Shown here in pieces: positions 9,595 through 18,974 of a stretch of DNA of 64,000 bases (positions are counted from its first letter, which is position 1; each line of letters opens with the position of its first letter). The notes beneath the pieces were generated by a model, which saw only the letters and a program-made list of their open reading frames with translations, made no database searches and was not told the origin of the DNA. Location: assembly GCF_024585265.1 (NCBI RefSeq), contig NZ_CP036533.1:3729001-3793000 (forward strand), read 5' to 3'. This stretch comes from Bradyrhizobium sp. WBAH42. GTDB lineage: Bacteria; Pseudomonadota; Alphaproteobacteria; Rhizobiales; Xanthobacteraceae. Both the position numbers and the translations under genes were made by a program.

Positions 9595-11217
9595 ATGACC
9601 GCACAGGACAGCAAGCTCGGCGATACCGACGCCAAGATCTTCGTCGGCAAGGGAGACGAGCAGGCCTGGCTGACGCTTGCGCTCGCCAATCGCCACGGCC
9701 TCGTCACGGGTGCAACCGGAACCGGCAAGACCGTGTCGCTGCAAGTGATGGCGGAAGGATTTGCACGCGCCGGTGTTCCGGTCTTCGCGGCCGACATCAA
9801 GGGCGACCTCGCCGGCATCTGCCAGATCGGCGAACCCAAGGACTTCATCGTCAAGCGCGCCAACGAAATGGGGCTGAGATTCCAGCCCGATCAGTTCTCG
9901 ACGGTGTTCTGGGACGTATTCGGCGAGCAGGGCCACCCCGTGCGCGCGACCGTCACGGAAATGGGGCCGCTTCTGCTCGCGCGCATGCTCGATCTGAACG
10001 ACGTGCAGGAAGGCGTGCTCAACGTCGCCTTCCGCGTCGCCGACGACAACGGCCTGACCTTGATGGACATGAAGGATCTGCGGGCGCTGCTCGATGCCAT
10101 CGTGCCCGACAGCGGAAAGAAGGCTGCGGACGCGGAGCAGGACCCGCTCTCCGCCATCCGCAAGGCCGCTCAGGGGTTCGGCAACGTCACCAAGGCCACC
10201 GTCGGCACCATCCAGCGCCAGCTCCTGGTGCTGGAGAACCAGGGCGGCACCAAATTCTTCGGCGAGCCGGCGCTGACGCTCAAGGACTTCATGAAGACCG
10301 ACAGCGACGGCCGCGGCATGGTCAACATCCTGGTCGCCGACAAGCTGCTCCAGAACCCGAGGCTATACGCGACCTTCCTGCTCTGGATGTTGTCGGAGCT
10401 GTTCGAGGAGCTGCCCGAAGCCGGCGATCTGCCCAAGCCGAAGCTGGTGTTCTTCTTCGACGAAGCGCATCTGTTGTTCAATGACGCGCCCAAGGCGCTG
10501 ATGGACAAGATCGAGCAGGTGGTCCGCCTGATCCGCTCCAAGGGCGTCGGCGTCTACTTCGTGACGCAAAATCCGATCGACGTGCCCGACCGCGTGCTCG
10601 GACAATTGGGCAACCGGGTGCAGCACGCTTTGCGTGCCTTCACCCCGCGCGACCAGAAGGCGGTCGCCGCTGCGGCGCAGACCTTCCGGCCCAACCCGAG
10701 GCTCGACACCGCAAAGGTGATCACGGAGCTCGGCAAGGGCGAGGCGCTGGTGTCCTTCCTCGAGGGCAACGGCACGCCTTCGATGGTGGAGCGGGTGATG
10801 ATCCGGCCGCCGTCCGCCCGCATCGGACCAATCACGCCGGACGAGCGCAAGTCGATCATGGCGGCAAGTCCGGTGAAGGGCAAATATGACACGGCCGTCG
10901 ATGCGGAGTCCGCCTACGAGATGATCCAGAAGCGCATCGCCGGCACGGCGGCGACCGCCGATGGCCCCGCGGGCGGAGGCGGCGGCGGCGTTCTCGGCCA
11001 GATCGGCTCGATCGTCGGCACCATCTTCGGCACCAACGTCAAGCGAGGCCGTCTGTCGACCGGCCAGGTCATCGCCCGCGACGTGACGCGATCGGTCACC
11101 AACCAGGTGATCGGCGGGATGGCCGCCAATCTCGGCAAGTCGATCGGCGGTCAGCTCGGCGGCTCGATCGGCCGCACGCTGGTCCGCGGTGCGCTCGGCG
11201 GATTGCTGCGGCGGTAG
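9595..11217 (+). CDS. HerA-like helicase domain protein (DUF853 family ATPase)
   Basis: A 540-residue ATPase of the HerA/FtsK superfamily. Walker A is GATGTGKT (about residues 39-46) and Walker B is LVFFFDEAHLLF (about residues 283-294), followed by the conserved VYFVTQNPIDVPDRVLGQLGNRVQHALRAF region. The C-terminal tail after residue 450 is Gly-rich and ends in alternating Gly-Ser helical segments. The inner ATG was preferred because it has a ribosome site and starts just before the conserved part; 17 more codons are open upstream. It stands alone, without the NurA nuclease gene of true HerA systems. Its role is unknown. Confidence 0.9.
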   Translation: MTAQDSKLGDTDAKIFVGKGDEQAWLTLALANRHGLVTGATGTGKTVSLQVMAEGFARAGVPVFAADIKGDLAGICQIGEPKDFIVKRANEMGLRFQPDQFSTVFWDVFGEQGHPVRATVTEMGPLLLARMLDLNDVQEGVLNVAFRVADDNGLTLMDMKDLRALLDAIVPDSGKKAADAEQDPLSAIRKAAQGFGNVTKATVGTIQRQLLVLENQGGTKFFGEPALTLKDFMKTDSDGRGMVNILVADKLLQNPRLYATFLLWMLSELFEELPEAGDLPKPKLVFFFDEAHLLFNDAPKALMDKIEQVVRLIRSKGVGVYFVTQNPIDVPDRVLGQLGNRVQHALRAFTPRDQKAVAAAAQTFRPNPRLDTAKVITELGKGEALVSFLEGNGTPSMVERVMIRPPSARIGPITPDERKSIMAASPVKGKYDTAVDAESAYEMIQKRIAGTAATADGPAGGGGGGVLGQIGSIVGTIFGTNVKRGRLSTGQVIARDVTRSVTNQVIGGMAANLGKSIGGQLGGSIGRTLVRGALGGLLRR

Positions 11218-11357
11218 GCAGAACGCCCCACGGCAAGGCAATCGATCGACCGCTCCCGCGATCTGGGAGGGCCGAACGTCACACATTCAGGTGAGGGGAC
11301 TCTCCAAGCCCTTGCCGGTCTGCTACGTCCTGTGTCATCGCCGCTCAGGACCGCACC

Positions 11358-12686
11358 GTGACCACGTCCTCCCCGTTAGCCAAGCCTGACCTACCCAGAC
11401 GCCCGTCGTTGCGGGCGCCGCTGGATCTGCTTTTTCTGTTCTGCTGCATCCTCCTGGCCGCCGACGTGCTCGTTCCCGAGATTTTTGGACGCGGCAAGAC
11501 CAAGGACTATTCGCTCTGGTACTGGGCCGGACAGCAGGTCTTGCAGGGTGACCCGCTCTATCCTGCCGCGCCCGAGGACTATTTCGATTTCATCTATCCG
11601 CCGCTGCCGGCGATCCTGCTGGCGATCCCGAGCTGGTTCGGCAAGATCCCGCTCTATGTCGTCCTGTCGATCCTGAACGCCGTGGCGTGGTGGTGCACCG
11701 GGGCCCTCTCCCAGGTCATGACCGGCTCGGGCCGCGCGCCGGGTCGATGGCTGGAGGCGCTGCCGGTCGTCGTCACCGTGTCCTTCGTGTTCGACATGTT
11801 CGACCTCGGCCAGCCGAACCTCGTGCTGCTGGCGATGATGCTCTACGGCTTCTGGAGCCTGCGGCATCAACGGTCGTGGCTCGCCGGCTTCATGTTCGCA
11901 CTCGCCATCGCCATCAAGGTGTTTCCAGTCGCGGTGCTGCCTTATCTGGCGTGGCGGCGCAAATGGGCCGCCCTTGTCAGCACGATCGTCTTCACCGGCA
12001 TACTTCTCTACCTCGTGCCGGCGCCGATCCGCGGCTTCGAGCGCAACGCCGCCGAGCTTGCGAAATGGTACCAGGGCATGGTCGGGACGAGCTCGGAAAA
12101 AGGCTTTGGCCAGCGTGGCGAGCAGAACTGGTCGTGGGTCAACCAATCCCTGATTGCCGTCACGCATCGCCTGGTGCGGCCGATCAACTACAATCAGGAC
12201 GATCCCAAGAAGCCGCCGCGCACCATGAACGTCATCGACGTCGACTACAGGACGGCGAACTGGATCGTGCTCGCGCTGTCGGCGCTGCTCGGGCTCGGCT
12301 TCGTCGCAATCATGCCGCGGCAAGCGCGGCGAACGGCGCGCTCGGATGCCGAGGAGCTCGGCATCCTGTTCTGCCTCATGACGGTGGCCTCGCCTCTGGC
12401 CCGGCAATACTACTTCATGTGGCTGTTCTTCCCGATGACGGTGTTGATGCATCGCGCCGCCTTCGACGAGCGAGCGCATGTGCGCCTGGGAACCTGGCTC
12501 GCGCTGGGTGCCGCCGGCATCCTCATGCTGCTGTCGTTGCCGTGGTTTCCCATTGTCATCCAAGCCTGGGGCAACAACCTCGCTGCGACCGCGGTCCTCG
12601 CAGGGTGCCTCGCCTGGCACATCCGGCATCCGCCGCTTGCGGCTAGCCCCGCGGCCGCGCCGGCGTTAAAACCCGGGACCTCGTGA
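11358..12686 (+). CDS. DUF2029 / GT87-family membrane glycosyltransferase-like protein
   Basis: A 442-residue integral membrane protein with about 10-11 hydrophobic segments. The region after the first membrane segment (DYSLWYWAGQQVLQGDPLYP, then DFIYPPLPAILL) matches the mannosyltransferase-like GT87 layout, where an acidic loop in the first periplasmic segment is catalytic. The start codon is GTG, with a poor ribosome site. It lies between the HerA-like gene (140 bases) and the M20 peptidase (24 bases), the latter close enough for co-transcription. The sugar acceptor is unknown. Confidence 0.85.
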   Translation: MTTSSPLAKPDLPRRPSLRAPLDLLFLFCCILLAADVLVPEIFGRGKTKDYSLWYWAGQQVLQGDPLYPAAPEDYFDFIYPPLPAILLAIPSWFGKIPLYVVLSILNAVAWWCTGALSQVMTGSGRAPGRWLEALPVVVTVSFVFDMFDLGQPNLVLLAMMLYGFWSLRHQRSWLAGFMFALAIAIKVFPVAVLPYLAWRRKWAALVSTIVFTGILLYLVPAPIRGFERNAAELAKWYQGMVGTSSEKGFGQRGEQNWSWVNQSLIAVTHRLVRPINYNQDDPKKPPRTMNVIDVDYRTANWIVLALSALLGLGFVAIMPRQARRTARSDAEELGILFCLMTVASPLARQYYFMWLFFPMTVLMHRAAFDERAHVRLGTWLALGAAGILMLLSLPWFPIVIQAWGNNLAATAVLAGCLAWHIRHPPLAASPAAAPALKPGTS

Positions 12687-12710
12687 GACCCAACAACCAG
12701 GATAGCAATC

Positions 12711-14105
12711 ATGGCCAACGCGCAGCTCCAATCCGTGCTCGACCACATCGACAAGGATTTCGACAACAGCCTGGAGCGCCTGTTCTCGTTGTTGCGGATC
12801 AAGTCGATCTCGGCCGATCCCGCCTTCGCCGATGATTGCAAGGCTGCCGCCGAGCATCTCGCCAAGGACATCGCCAGCCTCGGTGTGGCCACCGAGGTGA
12901 GGCCGACCGCGGGCCATCCCGCCGTCGTCGGCAGGACCGGCGCGGGCGGACGGCCGCACGTGCTGTTCTACGGCCATTACGACGTGCAGCCGGTCGACCC
13001 GCTCGATCTCTGGCACCGTCCGCCGTTCGAGCCCGTCGTCACCGATCATGCCGATGGCCGCAAGATCATCGTCGCGCGCGGCGCCGAGGACGACAAGGGC
13101 CAGGTGATGACGTTCGTCGAGGCCTGCCGTGCCTGGAAGAAGGTGACGGGCTCGCTGCCGGTCGACGTCACCTTCCTGATCGAGGGCGAGGAGGAGGTCG
13201 GCTCGAAGAACTTCGTGCCCTTCATCGAGGCCAACAAGGACGAGTTCAAGGCCGACTACGTGCTGGTGTGCGACACCGGCATGTGGGATCCGAGCACGCC
13301 GGCGATCACGACCTCGCTGCGCGGCCTGCTCTATGAAGAGCTGAAGATCACCGCCGCCAATCGCGATCTGCATTCCGGCGTGTTTGGCGGCACCGCGATG
13401 AACCCGATCCGCCTGCTCACGAAAATCCTGGGCGGCCTGTTCGACGACGACAACCGCATCACCATTCCCGGCTTCTATGACAGCGTGAAGGACACGCCGC
13501 CCGACATCCTGGCGCAGTGGAAGAAGCTCGATTTCACGCCCGAGAGCTTTCTCAAGCCGGTCGGGCTGTCGCTCCCGGCTGGCGAGAAGGGCAGGCTGCT
13601 GGTCGAGCAGGCCTCGACGCGTCCGACCTGCGACGTCAACGGCATCTGGGGCGGCTATATCGGCGAGGGCTCCAAGACCGTGATTCCCTCACATGCCTCG
13701 GCGAAGGTGTCGTTCCGTCTGGTCCAGGGCCAGGACCCGCAAAAGATCCGCAAGGCCTTCCGTGATTACGTGACGGCGCGCATTCCCGGCGACTGCAAGG
13801 TCGAGTTCGGCGACCATTCCGCCGCGCCCGCGGTCGCGCTCGACTGGACCATGAAGCCGCTTGCCGCCGCCAGCAAGGCGCTGACGGAGGAATGGGGCAA
13901 GGAGACCGTGCTGATGGGCTCCGGCGCCTCGATCCCAATCGTCGCCGACTTCAAGCGCAGGCTCGGCCTCGACTCGCTGCTGGTGGGGTTTGGCCTCGAC
14001 GACGACAACATCCACTCGCCCAACGAGAAATACGACCTGAAGAGCTTCCAGAAAGGGATCCGCTCCTGGGCTCGCATCCTCGCCGCGCTGGCGGAGGTGA
14101 AATAG
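12711..14105 (+). CDS. M20/M25/M40-family dipeptidase (zinc carboxypeptidase)
   Basis: A 464-residue metallopeptidase of the M20 family, which removes C-terminal residues from short peptides. The metal ligands are visible: HVLFYGHYDVQP, the bridging Asp in RGAEDDKGQ, and the catalytic and metal-binding acids in EGEEEVGS; a later His lies near the C-terminal end (DDNIHSPNEKYD). The dimerisation (lid) domain lies about residues 200-370. There is no signal peptide, so it is probably cytosolic. Substrates of this group range from dipeptides to N-acyl amino acids. Confidence 0.92.
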   Translation: MANAQLQSVLDHIDKDFDNSLERLFSLLRIKSISADPAFADDCKAAAEHLAKDIASLGVATEVRPTAGHPAVVGRTGAGGRPHVLFYGHYDVQPVDPLDLWHRPPFEPVVTDHADGRKIIVARGAEDDKGQVMTFVEACRAWKKVTGSLPVDVTFLIEGEEEVGSKNFVPFIEANKDEFKADYVLVCDTGMWDPSTPAITTSLRGLLYEELKITAANRDLHSGVFGGTAMNPIRLLTKILGGLFDDDNRITIPGFYDSVKDTPPDILAQWKKLDFTPESFLKPVGLSLPAGEKGRLLVEQASTRPTCDVNGIWGGYIGEGSKTVIPSHASAKVSFRLVQGQDPQKIRKAFRDYVTARIPGDCKVEFGDHSAAPAVALDWTMKPLAAASKALTEEWGKETVLMGSGASIPIVADFKRRLGLDSLLVGFGLDDDNIHSPNEKYDLKSFQKGIRSWARILAALAEVK

Positions 14106-14116
14106 GCACGGTGCCG

Positions 14117-14242
14117 TAGGGTGGGCAAAGGCGCGAAAGCGCCGTGCCCACCATCTCCCAGTGATTAGGAAGGAAGAAGACGTGGGCACGCTTCCCCTTC
14201 GCTCTTCGAGCTACGGCGGACAAGTCGCTTTGCCCACCCTAC
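14117..14242. repeat. Palindromic intergenic repeat, family B, copy 1
   Basis: Bounded by GTAGGGTGGGCAAA on the left and its exact reverse complement on the right, with inner GTGCCCACC / GTGGGCAC arms. A shorter copy lies at 18868-18959. It follows the M20 peptidase stop and could act as a 3' stabilising hairpin. Confidence 0.88.
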
Positions 14243-14274
14243 GAGAGCTTCATTCGCTACGAAGATTCTCTCAT

Positions 14275-14362
14275 CGTCATTGCGAGCGAAGCGAAGCAAT
14301 CCAGAAATCCCTCCAAGGAAACAGTCTGGATTGCTTCGTCGCAAGGGCTCCTCGCAATGACG
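14275..14362. repeat. Palindromic intergenic repeat, family A, copy 3
   Basis: Has the family A ends, but the right arm carries an extra GTCGCAAGGGCTCCTC segment in place of GCTGCGCTC, making it 88 bases. It is placed directly after a family B element, so two repeat families are stacked in one gap. Confidence 0.88.
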
Positions 14363-14386
14363 ATGAGAGAGGTCGCCACACCAAAT

Positions 14387-14416
14387 AAAAACGCCGCCCG
14401 GGATTGGGCGGCGTTT
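14387..14416 (-). terminator. Rho-independent terminator of the class II aldolase gene
   Basis: A perfect 11-base stem (AAACGCCGCCC / GGGCGGCGTTT) around a 6-base loop. Read on the minus strand the stem is followed by TTTATTTGG, the correct polarity to end the leftward aldolase gene, whose stop is about 60 bases away. Confidence 0.85.
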
Positions 14417-14473
14417 CATTCCAAAAAGGCGTAGAGGTTCGTTGGTGTTACTCTACACCAGATCCCAAATATC

Positions 14474-15253
14474 TCAAGACCTGTAGCCGGGATTGACGCG
14501 GTCGAGCTTGCGCAGCAAGGGCGGCCACACGAGGTTGTTCGCGCGCAGCTCGGCGCGGTCGCGGTTCGACAACAGCTCGGTGTTCTTCTCGATCGCGATC
14601 TCCTCGACCGGATAGACCGGCGTGCCCAGTGCGCGCGTGCGCACCTGCATCGAGCAGGCGCGTTCGAGGTGGTACATGCGCTCGAAAGCGGAAGCGACCG
14701 AGCGGCCGACCGTCAGCGTGCCGTGATTGCGCAGGAGCATGTGGTTGTGGTCGCCGAGATCCTTCTGCAGCCGCGGCCGCTCCTCGTGGTCGAGCGCGAT
14801 GCCTTCATAGTCGTGATAGGCGAGGTCGTGGGTGACGAGCTGGGCGGTCTGGTTCAGCGGCAGCAGCCCTTCCGCGCTGCTCGACACCGCGGTGCCGTCG
14901 AGGGTGTGGAGATGCAGCACGCAGATGGCGTCTTCGCGCACCTCGTGGATTGCCGAATGGATGGTGAAGCCGGCGGGGTTGATGCTGTACTCGCTCTCGG
15001 AGAGCTGGTTGCCGTGCAGGTCGACCTTGACGAGGCTGGAGGCCGTGATTTCCTCGAACATCAGCCCGTAGGGATTGATGAGGAAGTGATGGTCGGGGCC
15101 GGGCACGCGCGCGGAGATGTGGGTGTCGACCAGATCGTCCCAGCCGTACAGCGCGACCAGGCGATAGCAGGCGGCGAGATTGACCCGTTGCTGCCACTCC
15201 GCCTCCGTCATGTTGGAGGGCACTTCCCTCACGCGGGCTTCTGCTGGCGACAT
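14474..15253 (-). CDS. Class II aldolase/adducin family protein
   Basis: A 259-residue protein of the class II (zinc) aldolase fold. It shows the early DDLVDTHISARVPG segment, the zinc-binding HLHTLDG (two His), and the RNHGTLTVG segment with the third His. Relatives act on fuculose-phosphate, ribulose-phosphate or methylthioribulose-phosphate, but the substrate here cannot be assigned. The start was chosen for its GGAGAG site; an upstream in-frame stretch is low-complexity and Arg-rich. It stands alone with its own terminator. Confidence 0.88.
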   Translation of the reverse strand: MSPAEARVREVPSNMTEAEWQQRVNLAACYRLVALYGWDDLVDTHISARVPGPDHHFLINPYGLMFEEITASSLVKVDLHGNQLSESEYSINPAGFTIHSAIHEVREDAICVLHLHTLDGTAVSSSAEGLLPLNQTAQLVTHDLAYHDYEGIALDHEERPRLQKDLGDHNHMLLRNHGTLTVGRSVASAFERMYHLERACSMQVRTRALGTPVYPVEEIAIEKNTELLSNRDRAELRANNLVWPPLLRKLDRVNPGYRS

Positions 15254-15446
15254 GGCTGATCTCTCCGAACGTCGTTGTTGCGGGAAGCGAGCGTAGTCGC
15301 GGGTGAGGCTGGCGGCAAGGCGCAAGGAGCGTGGCTGTCGCGCGTAGCCCGCATGGAGCGAAGCGGAATGCGGGGCAGCTCGCACGACGCCACAGGTCCC
15401 CGGATTACGCTTCGGTCCATCCCATCTACGGAAACGGAGAATAATC

Positions 15447-17096
15447 CTACGGCGCCGGGATCGAAAGCAGGCTGGAAATGCCGCGGCCGCGGATGTCGTA
15501 GACGCGGGCGAACACCACGTCGTCGCGTTTGATCTCGACCATGACCGGCGCCGTGAGGCCCTTGCAGTAGAACTCGCCGAGCGTCATGGCGAAATCGGCG
15601 GCATTGGAATCCCAGCCGATGGTGAAGTCCGGCCCGAGCGCGACCTGGGCCGGGCGCTGCGGTCCGCACACCGCGACCTTCCATTTGCGGTTGCTCGGTG
15701 GCACTTCCTGGCGCTCGACGAGCTGCTCGCGCAATCCGTCGGAGGCCTGCTTCAAGGCGAGACCCCAATAGTCCAGCATGAAGCGGTCGTCGGCGCCGCG
15801 CACCGTGCCCGCGATGTGGTTGAAGTGCGTGTACTGGTAGGGGTGCAGCCGGATCATCTCGGCGAGCGACAGCGCGAGGCCGAAGCAGAAGGTGGCGAGC
15901 ACGACCGGCTGCCAGGTGCGGTGGTTGGCGCGCAGGCGCTCCATGGTCCAGGCGAAGGCGACGCCGCCGAGCACCGCCATCGGAGGGATCACGAAGACGA
16001 AATGGCGGATGCCGTTGTAGAGCGCCGGGCGCTTCACCATCGCGATCGCGAGCGGCAGCGTCGCAGCCAGCGTCAGCATCAGGAGGATGGTCTTGCGGCG
16101 CGCCGGAACCTCGCGCCGCGGCAGCATGGCGAAGGTGCTGACGATGGCACCGCCCATCAGCACCAGCATCACCTCGGGCAGCTGCAGCGCGAACAGCGTC
16201 GGCAGATACGACCAGGGCATGTCGGGCACCGACACGATCGCGCCGTCGAACATCTCCTTCCATGGCTTCTCGAAGAAATGCGAGAAGTAGGTCAGCGCCT
16301 CGAAGGGATTGCCGGGCTCCATGATCGACCACGGCCAGATCAGGCCCATCACGAGGTAGCCGAGCACGAGGCCGGGCAGCAGCACATAGACGACATGGGC
16401 GAAGCGGCGAACCGACTCGCGCAGACCTTCGCTGCGCAATTCCTCCAGCAGCAGCGGCATGAACCCGACCGTGGCGTAGACCAAAGCGAGCCCGCCGAGA
16501 ACGCGGCAGCCGAGCGAGAGGCCGGCCCCCAGGCCGACGATCAGGATCGTGCGCGGCGACGGCTGCGGATATTCCTCGGCGAGCCGCACGAGGCCGAGCA
16601 TCAGGATGATCATGGCGACCGCGAAGGGCGCATCCTTCGGGTTCATGAACATGTGGCCGTAGAAGATCGGGCAGAGCGCGAGCAGGAGCAGCGCGGCGAG
16701 GCCTGCGAGCGGTCCGCCGATGCGGCGGCCGAGCCGCCACGTCACGGCAAGCCCGATCACGCCGACGATGGCACCGACCAGGCGGCGCGTCTCGAACAGC
16801 TCGAGCGGAATGACCTTGTGCAGCAGGGCCGCGACCATGTCGAAGCCGCCGCCATACATGTAGAGATTGGCGAAGGAGAGCGCCGCGGTATCCTTGAAGC
16901 CGGAACCGAACATGCGCAGCAGCAGGTCGGCGTATTCGGCGTGGGTGTAGTCGTCCCAGCCGAGCCCGTAATCGCGGAAGGTCAAGCCTGCAATGACGGC
17001 GACCGCGGCCAGCACCAGCATGGCGAGATCGTCGCAAGTCCGCTCGACCGAGCGCCGTGAAGGCGTGTCGATCGCCGAAGTCGTGATGGATGTCAT
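15447..17096 (-). CDS. GT39-like membrane glycosyltransferase
   Basis: A 549-residue multi-spanning protein with about 11-12 membrane segments. After the first segment it carries FRDYGLGWDDYTHAEYADLLL, the acidic periplasmic loop typical of GT-C enzymes of the dolichyl-phosphate-mannose (GT39/ArnT-like) type. The C-terminal 120 residues are soluble and probably periplasmic. It is transcribed alone and is divergent from the proline-rich membrane protein. The sugar and acceptor are unknown. Confidence 0.82.
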   Translation of the reverse strand: MTSITTSAIDTPSRRSVERTCDDLAMLVLAAVAVIAGLTFRDYGLGWDDYTHAEYADLLLRMFGSGFKDTAALSFANLYMYGGGFDMVAALLHKVIPLELFETRRLVGAIVGVIGLAVTWRLGRRIGGPLAGLAALLLLALCPIFYGHMFMNPKDAPFAVAMIILMLGLVRLAEEYPQPSPRTILIVGLGAGLSLGCRVLGGLALVYATVGFMPLLLEELRSEGLRESVRRFAHVVYVLLPGLVLGYLVMGLIWPWSIMEPGNPFEALTYFSHFFEKPWKEMFDGAIVSVPDMPWSYLPTLFALQLPEVMLVLMGGAIVSTFAMLPRREVPARRKTILLMLTLAATLPLAIAMVKRPALYNGIRHFVFVIPPMAVLGGVAFAWTMERLRANHRTWQPVVLATFCFGLALSLAEMIRLHPYQYTHFNHIAGTVRGADDRFMLDYWGLALKQASDGLREQLVERQEVPPSNRKWKVAVCGPQRPAQVALGPDFTIGWDSNAADFAMTLGEFYCKGLTAPVMVEIKRDDVVFARVYDIRGRGISSLLSIPAP

Positions 17097-17425
17097 GGCT
17101 ATCGGTGCCCCGGAATCCCCTCTTGGCCCTGCTGGTGCGCGCGGGCCTCAACCCCGGACTCCCTATAGCGCAGTTCCATTACCAAGTAATTGGGCATTAT
17201 GGCTAAATTCCTGATGCGACGCAGCAATTCCGGTTGGCACCAATTCCGATGACTTGAGAGCAGCTCTAGCAGTAGCGAGCCGCAGCTGAAGGGAATGTGA
17301 ATAAGTCCCTGATTTCCTTCCCTTTAGGAACACCGCCCAGAATTGGCCGTTGGCGTGGAACAGCGTATGACGGTATCGTGGCGTAGCGGTTCTCGCGTGC
17401 AGATGCGCGGCCGGGGGTGAGTTCG
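17097..17425. other. 329-base gap between divergent genes
   Basis: No gene is supported. It contains the start regions of the leftward glycosyltransferase and the rightward proline-rich membrane protein. The stretch at about 17175-17215 is locally AT-rich and includes an imperfect inverted repeat (CCATTAC...GTAATTGG). Nothing else is clear. Confidence 0.4.
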
Positions 17426-18295
17426 ATGAATTTGGCATTGCTGATCGTGGGGATTTGCGCCGTCCTGGCGGGTCTCCTCGCGATCATTTTCGGCATGACG
17501 ATCAGGGAATTCAGTCTCGGTGGGACTCTCATAATCTCCGGCACCATTGGCGTCTGCTCCGGAATGTTACTGGTCGGCCTGCGTCTGGTGCTGCTCGAGC
17601 TCAAGGGCCTCGCGCGCCGGCTGGCCGGTGCGGTCGCGCCATCCGAGGTTCGGGTCAGGCCCGTGCTGCCGGGTCTCGCCGCGCCTGGCGCAGTCGCGCC
17701 CGAGCCGGTGCCCGCTGCGGCGGTGAGAGCCGAGCCGGCGCCGCCGCCACCGCCCGCAAGTCCGCCGCCGTGGCAGAGCGAAGCTGCTGCGCGCGAGCGT
17801 CCGCGGGCCGAGGCACCGCAGCAGGAACCGGAAGCACCGACGCCACCTGCCGCTCCGGAAGCGCCGCGCCGGCGCAACCTGCTGTTCGCCTCGACCTCGC
17901 GCAAGGAACGCGAGCGCGCCGAGGCGAAATCCGGTGAGGCTGCGCCGCCGCCTGTGGAGCCCAGTGAGGCCCCGAACCTTCCGCCAGCGAGCTTTGACGT
18001 GGCCTGGCCGAAGCCGGACCGTACGCGCCCGCCAGAACCGCCGGCCGCCCCGCGCCGTCCGTCGCCGCCGCCGCGCTCGCCGTCGACCTTCGCGGAGACC
18101 GCTCCGGCGCCGGCGCCCGAGCCGCCGCCGCCCGTGGAGTCCGCACCACCCGTGACGGTGCTCAAGTCCGGCATCGTCGATGGCATGGCCTATTCGCTCT
18201 ATTCCGATGGTTCCATCGAGGCGCAGATGCCGGAGGGCATGATGCGCTTTGCCTCGATCGACGAGCTCCGCGCCCATCTCGACCAGCGCGGTTGA
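17426..18295 (+). CDS. Proline-rich membrane-anchored hypothetical protein
   Basis: A 289-residue protein with two N-terminal hydrophobic segments (about residues 4-22 and 30-52), then a roughly 165-residue low-complexity linker dominated by Pro, Ala, Glu and Arg, and a short ordered C-terminus (about residues 245-289: GIVDGMAYSLYSDGSIEAQ, then a helix). The ending resembles small beta-hairpin modules found at the C-terminus of other alphaproteobacterial envelope proteins. A GTG three codons upstream is an alternative start; the ATG has GGGGGTGA upstream. The function is unknown; a tether or scaffold is plausible. Confidence 0.75.
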   Translation: MNLALLIVGICAVLAGLLAIIFGMTIREFSLGGTLIISGTIGVCSGMLLVGLRLVLLELKGLARRLAGAVAPSEVRVRPVLPGLAAPGAVAPEPVPAAAVRAEPAPPPPPASPPPWQSEAAARERPRAEAPQQEPEAPTPPAAPEAPRRRNLLFASTSRKERERAEAKSGEAAPPPVEPSEAPNLPPASFDVAWPKPDRTRPPEPPAAPRRPSPPPRSPSTFAETAPAPAPEPPPPVESAPPVTVLKSGIVDGMAYSLYSDGSIEAQMPEGMMRFASIDELRAHLDQRG

Positions 18296-18368
18296 GGCGG
18301 CCGGCATTCAAGTAGAGCGGCGCCCTTCACCAGTAATCAGCCGATCGCCCTCAGTCGTCGTGTTTCAG

Positions 18369-18399
18369 CCGAATGTATTCTTGACAGGGAATACTTCGG
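18369..18399. promoter_or_regulatory. Imperfect palindrome upstream of the mucR-like gene
   Basis: CCGAATGTATTC and GAATACTTCGG form 11-base arms with one bulged T, around an 8-base centre that contains a -35-like TTGACA. It lies about 45 bases before the regulator's start. MucR/Ros proteins commonly bind their own promoters, so an autoregulatory operator is likely, but this is inference. Confidence 0.55.
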
Positions 18400-18440
18400 T
18401 GTCGTCAATCCCGTGACCACGAGCGGGAGAAGGGGGGCGC

Positions 18441-18857
18441 ATGTCGGATGCGGGGGCGAAGAATTTCATCGAGCTGACCGCGAGCATCGTGTCGGCCTAT
18501 CTCAGCAACAATCCGACGCCGGCGGCCGAGATTCCGAACCTGATCAATCAGGTGCACGGCGCCTTGGTGCGGGTCTCGTCAGGCCGCACCGAAACCGCGC
18601 CGCTGGAGCCGGCCAAGCCGGCCGTGTCGCTGAAGAAGTCGATCGCGCCCGATTATCTCGTGTGCCTCGAAGACGGCAAGCGCTTCAAGTCGCTGAAGCG
18701 CCATCTGCGCACGCAGTACAACATGACGCCGGAGCAATACCGCGAGAAGTGGGGCTTGCCGGCCGACTATCCCATGGTGGCCCCGAACTATGCGGTGGCG
18801 CGCTCGCAGCTCGCCAAGCAGATGGGCCTCGGGCAGCAGCAGCGGAAGCGGAAGTAG
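18441..18857 (+). CDS. MucR/Ros-family transcriptional regulator
   Basis: A 138-residue DNA-binding protein of the Ros/MucR family, which in rhizobia controls exopolysaccharide, motility and cell-cycle genes. The N-terminal half (FIELTASIVSAYLSNNP) is the oligomerisation region; the C-terminal half holds VCLEDGKRFKSLKRHLRTQYNMTPEQYREKWGLP, the prokaryotic zinc-finger core. Only one Cys is present and the second His of the usual Cys2-His2 set is Gln (RTQY), so the zinc site is incomplete, as in the zinc-free members described from Mesorhizobium. Transcribed alone. Confidence 0.93.
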   Translation: MSDAGAKNFIELTASIVSAYLSNNPTPAAEIPNLINQVHGALVRVSSGRTETAPLEPAKPAVSLKKSIAPDYLVCLEDGKRFKSLKRHLRTQYNMTPEQYREKWGLPADYPMVAPNYAVARSQLAKQMGLGQQQRKRK

Positions 18858-18867
18858 TCGGGGGATT

Positions 18868-18959
18868 GTAGGGTGGGCAAAGCGAAGCGTGCCCACCAGC
18901 TCCAGCGCAATCGAAGAAAAATGGTGGGCACGGCGCAAGGACGCCCTTGCCCGCCCTAC
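18868..18959. repeat. Palindromic intergenic repeat, family B, copy 2
   Basis: Begins GTAGGGTGGGCAAAGC and ends with a near-exact reverse complement (CTTGCCCGCCCTAC), with inner GTGCCCACC / GGTGGGCAC arms. It fills the gap between the convergent mucR-like and sufE genes. Confidence 0.86.
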
Positions 18960-18974
18960 GACGCTGGAAGCTTG

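Noticed and set aside
14275..14362. Possible CRISPR repeat or spacer structure among the repeated palindromes
   Set aside because: Copies are single, kilobases apart, and palindromic end to end, with no regular array and no cas genes.
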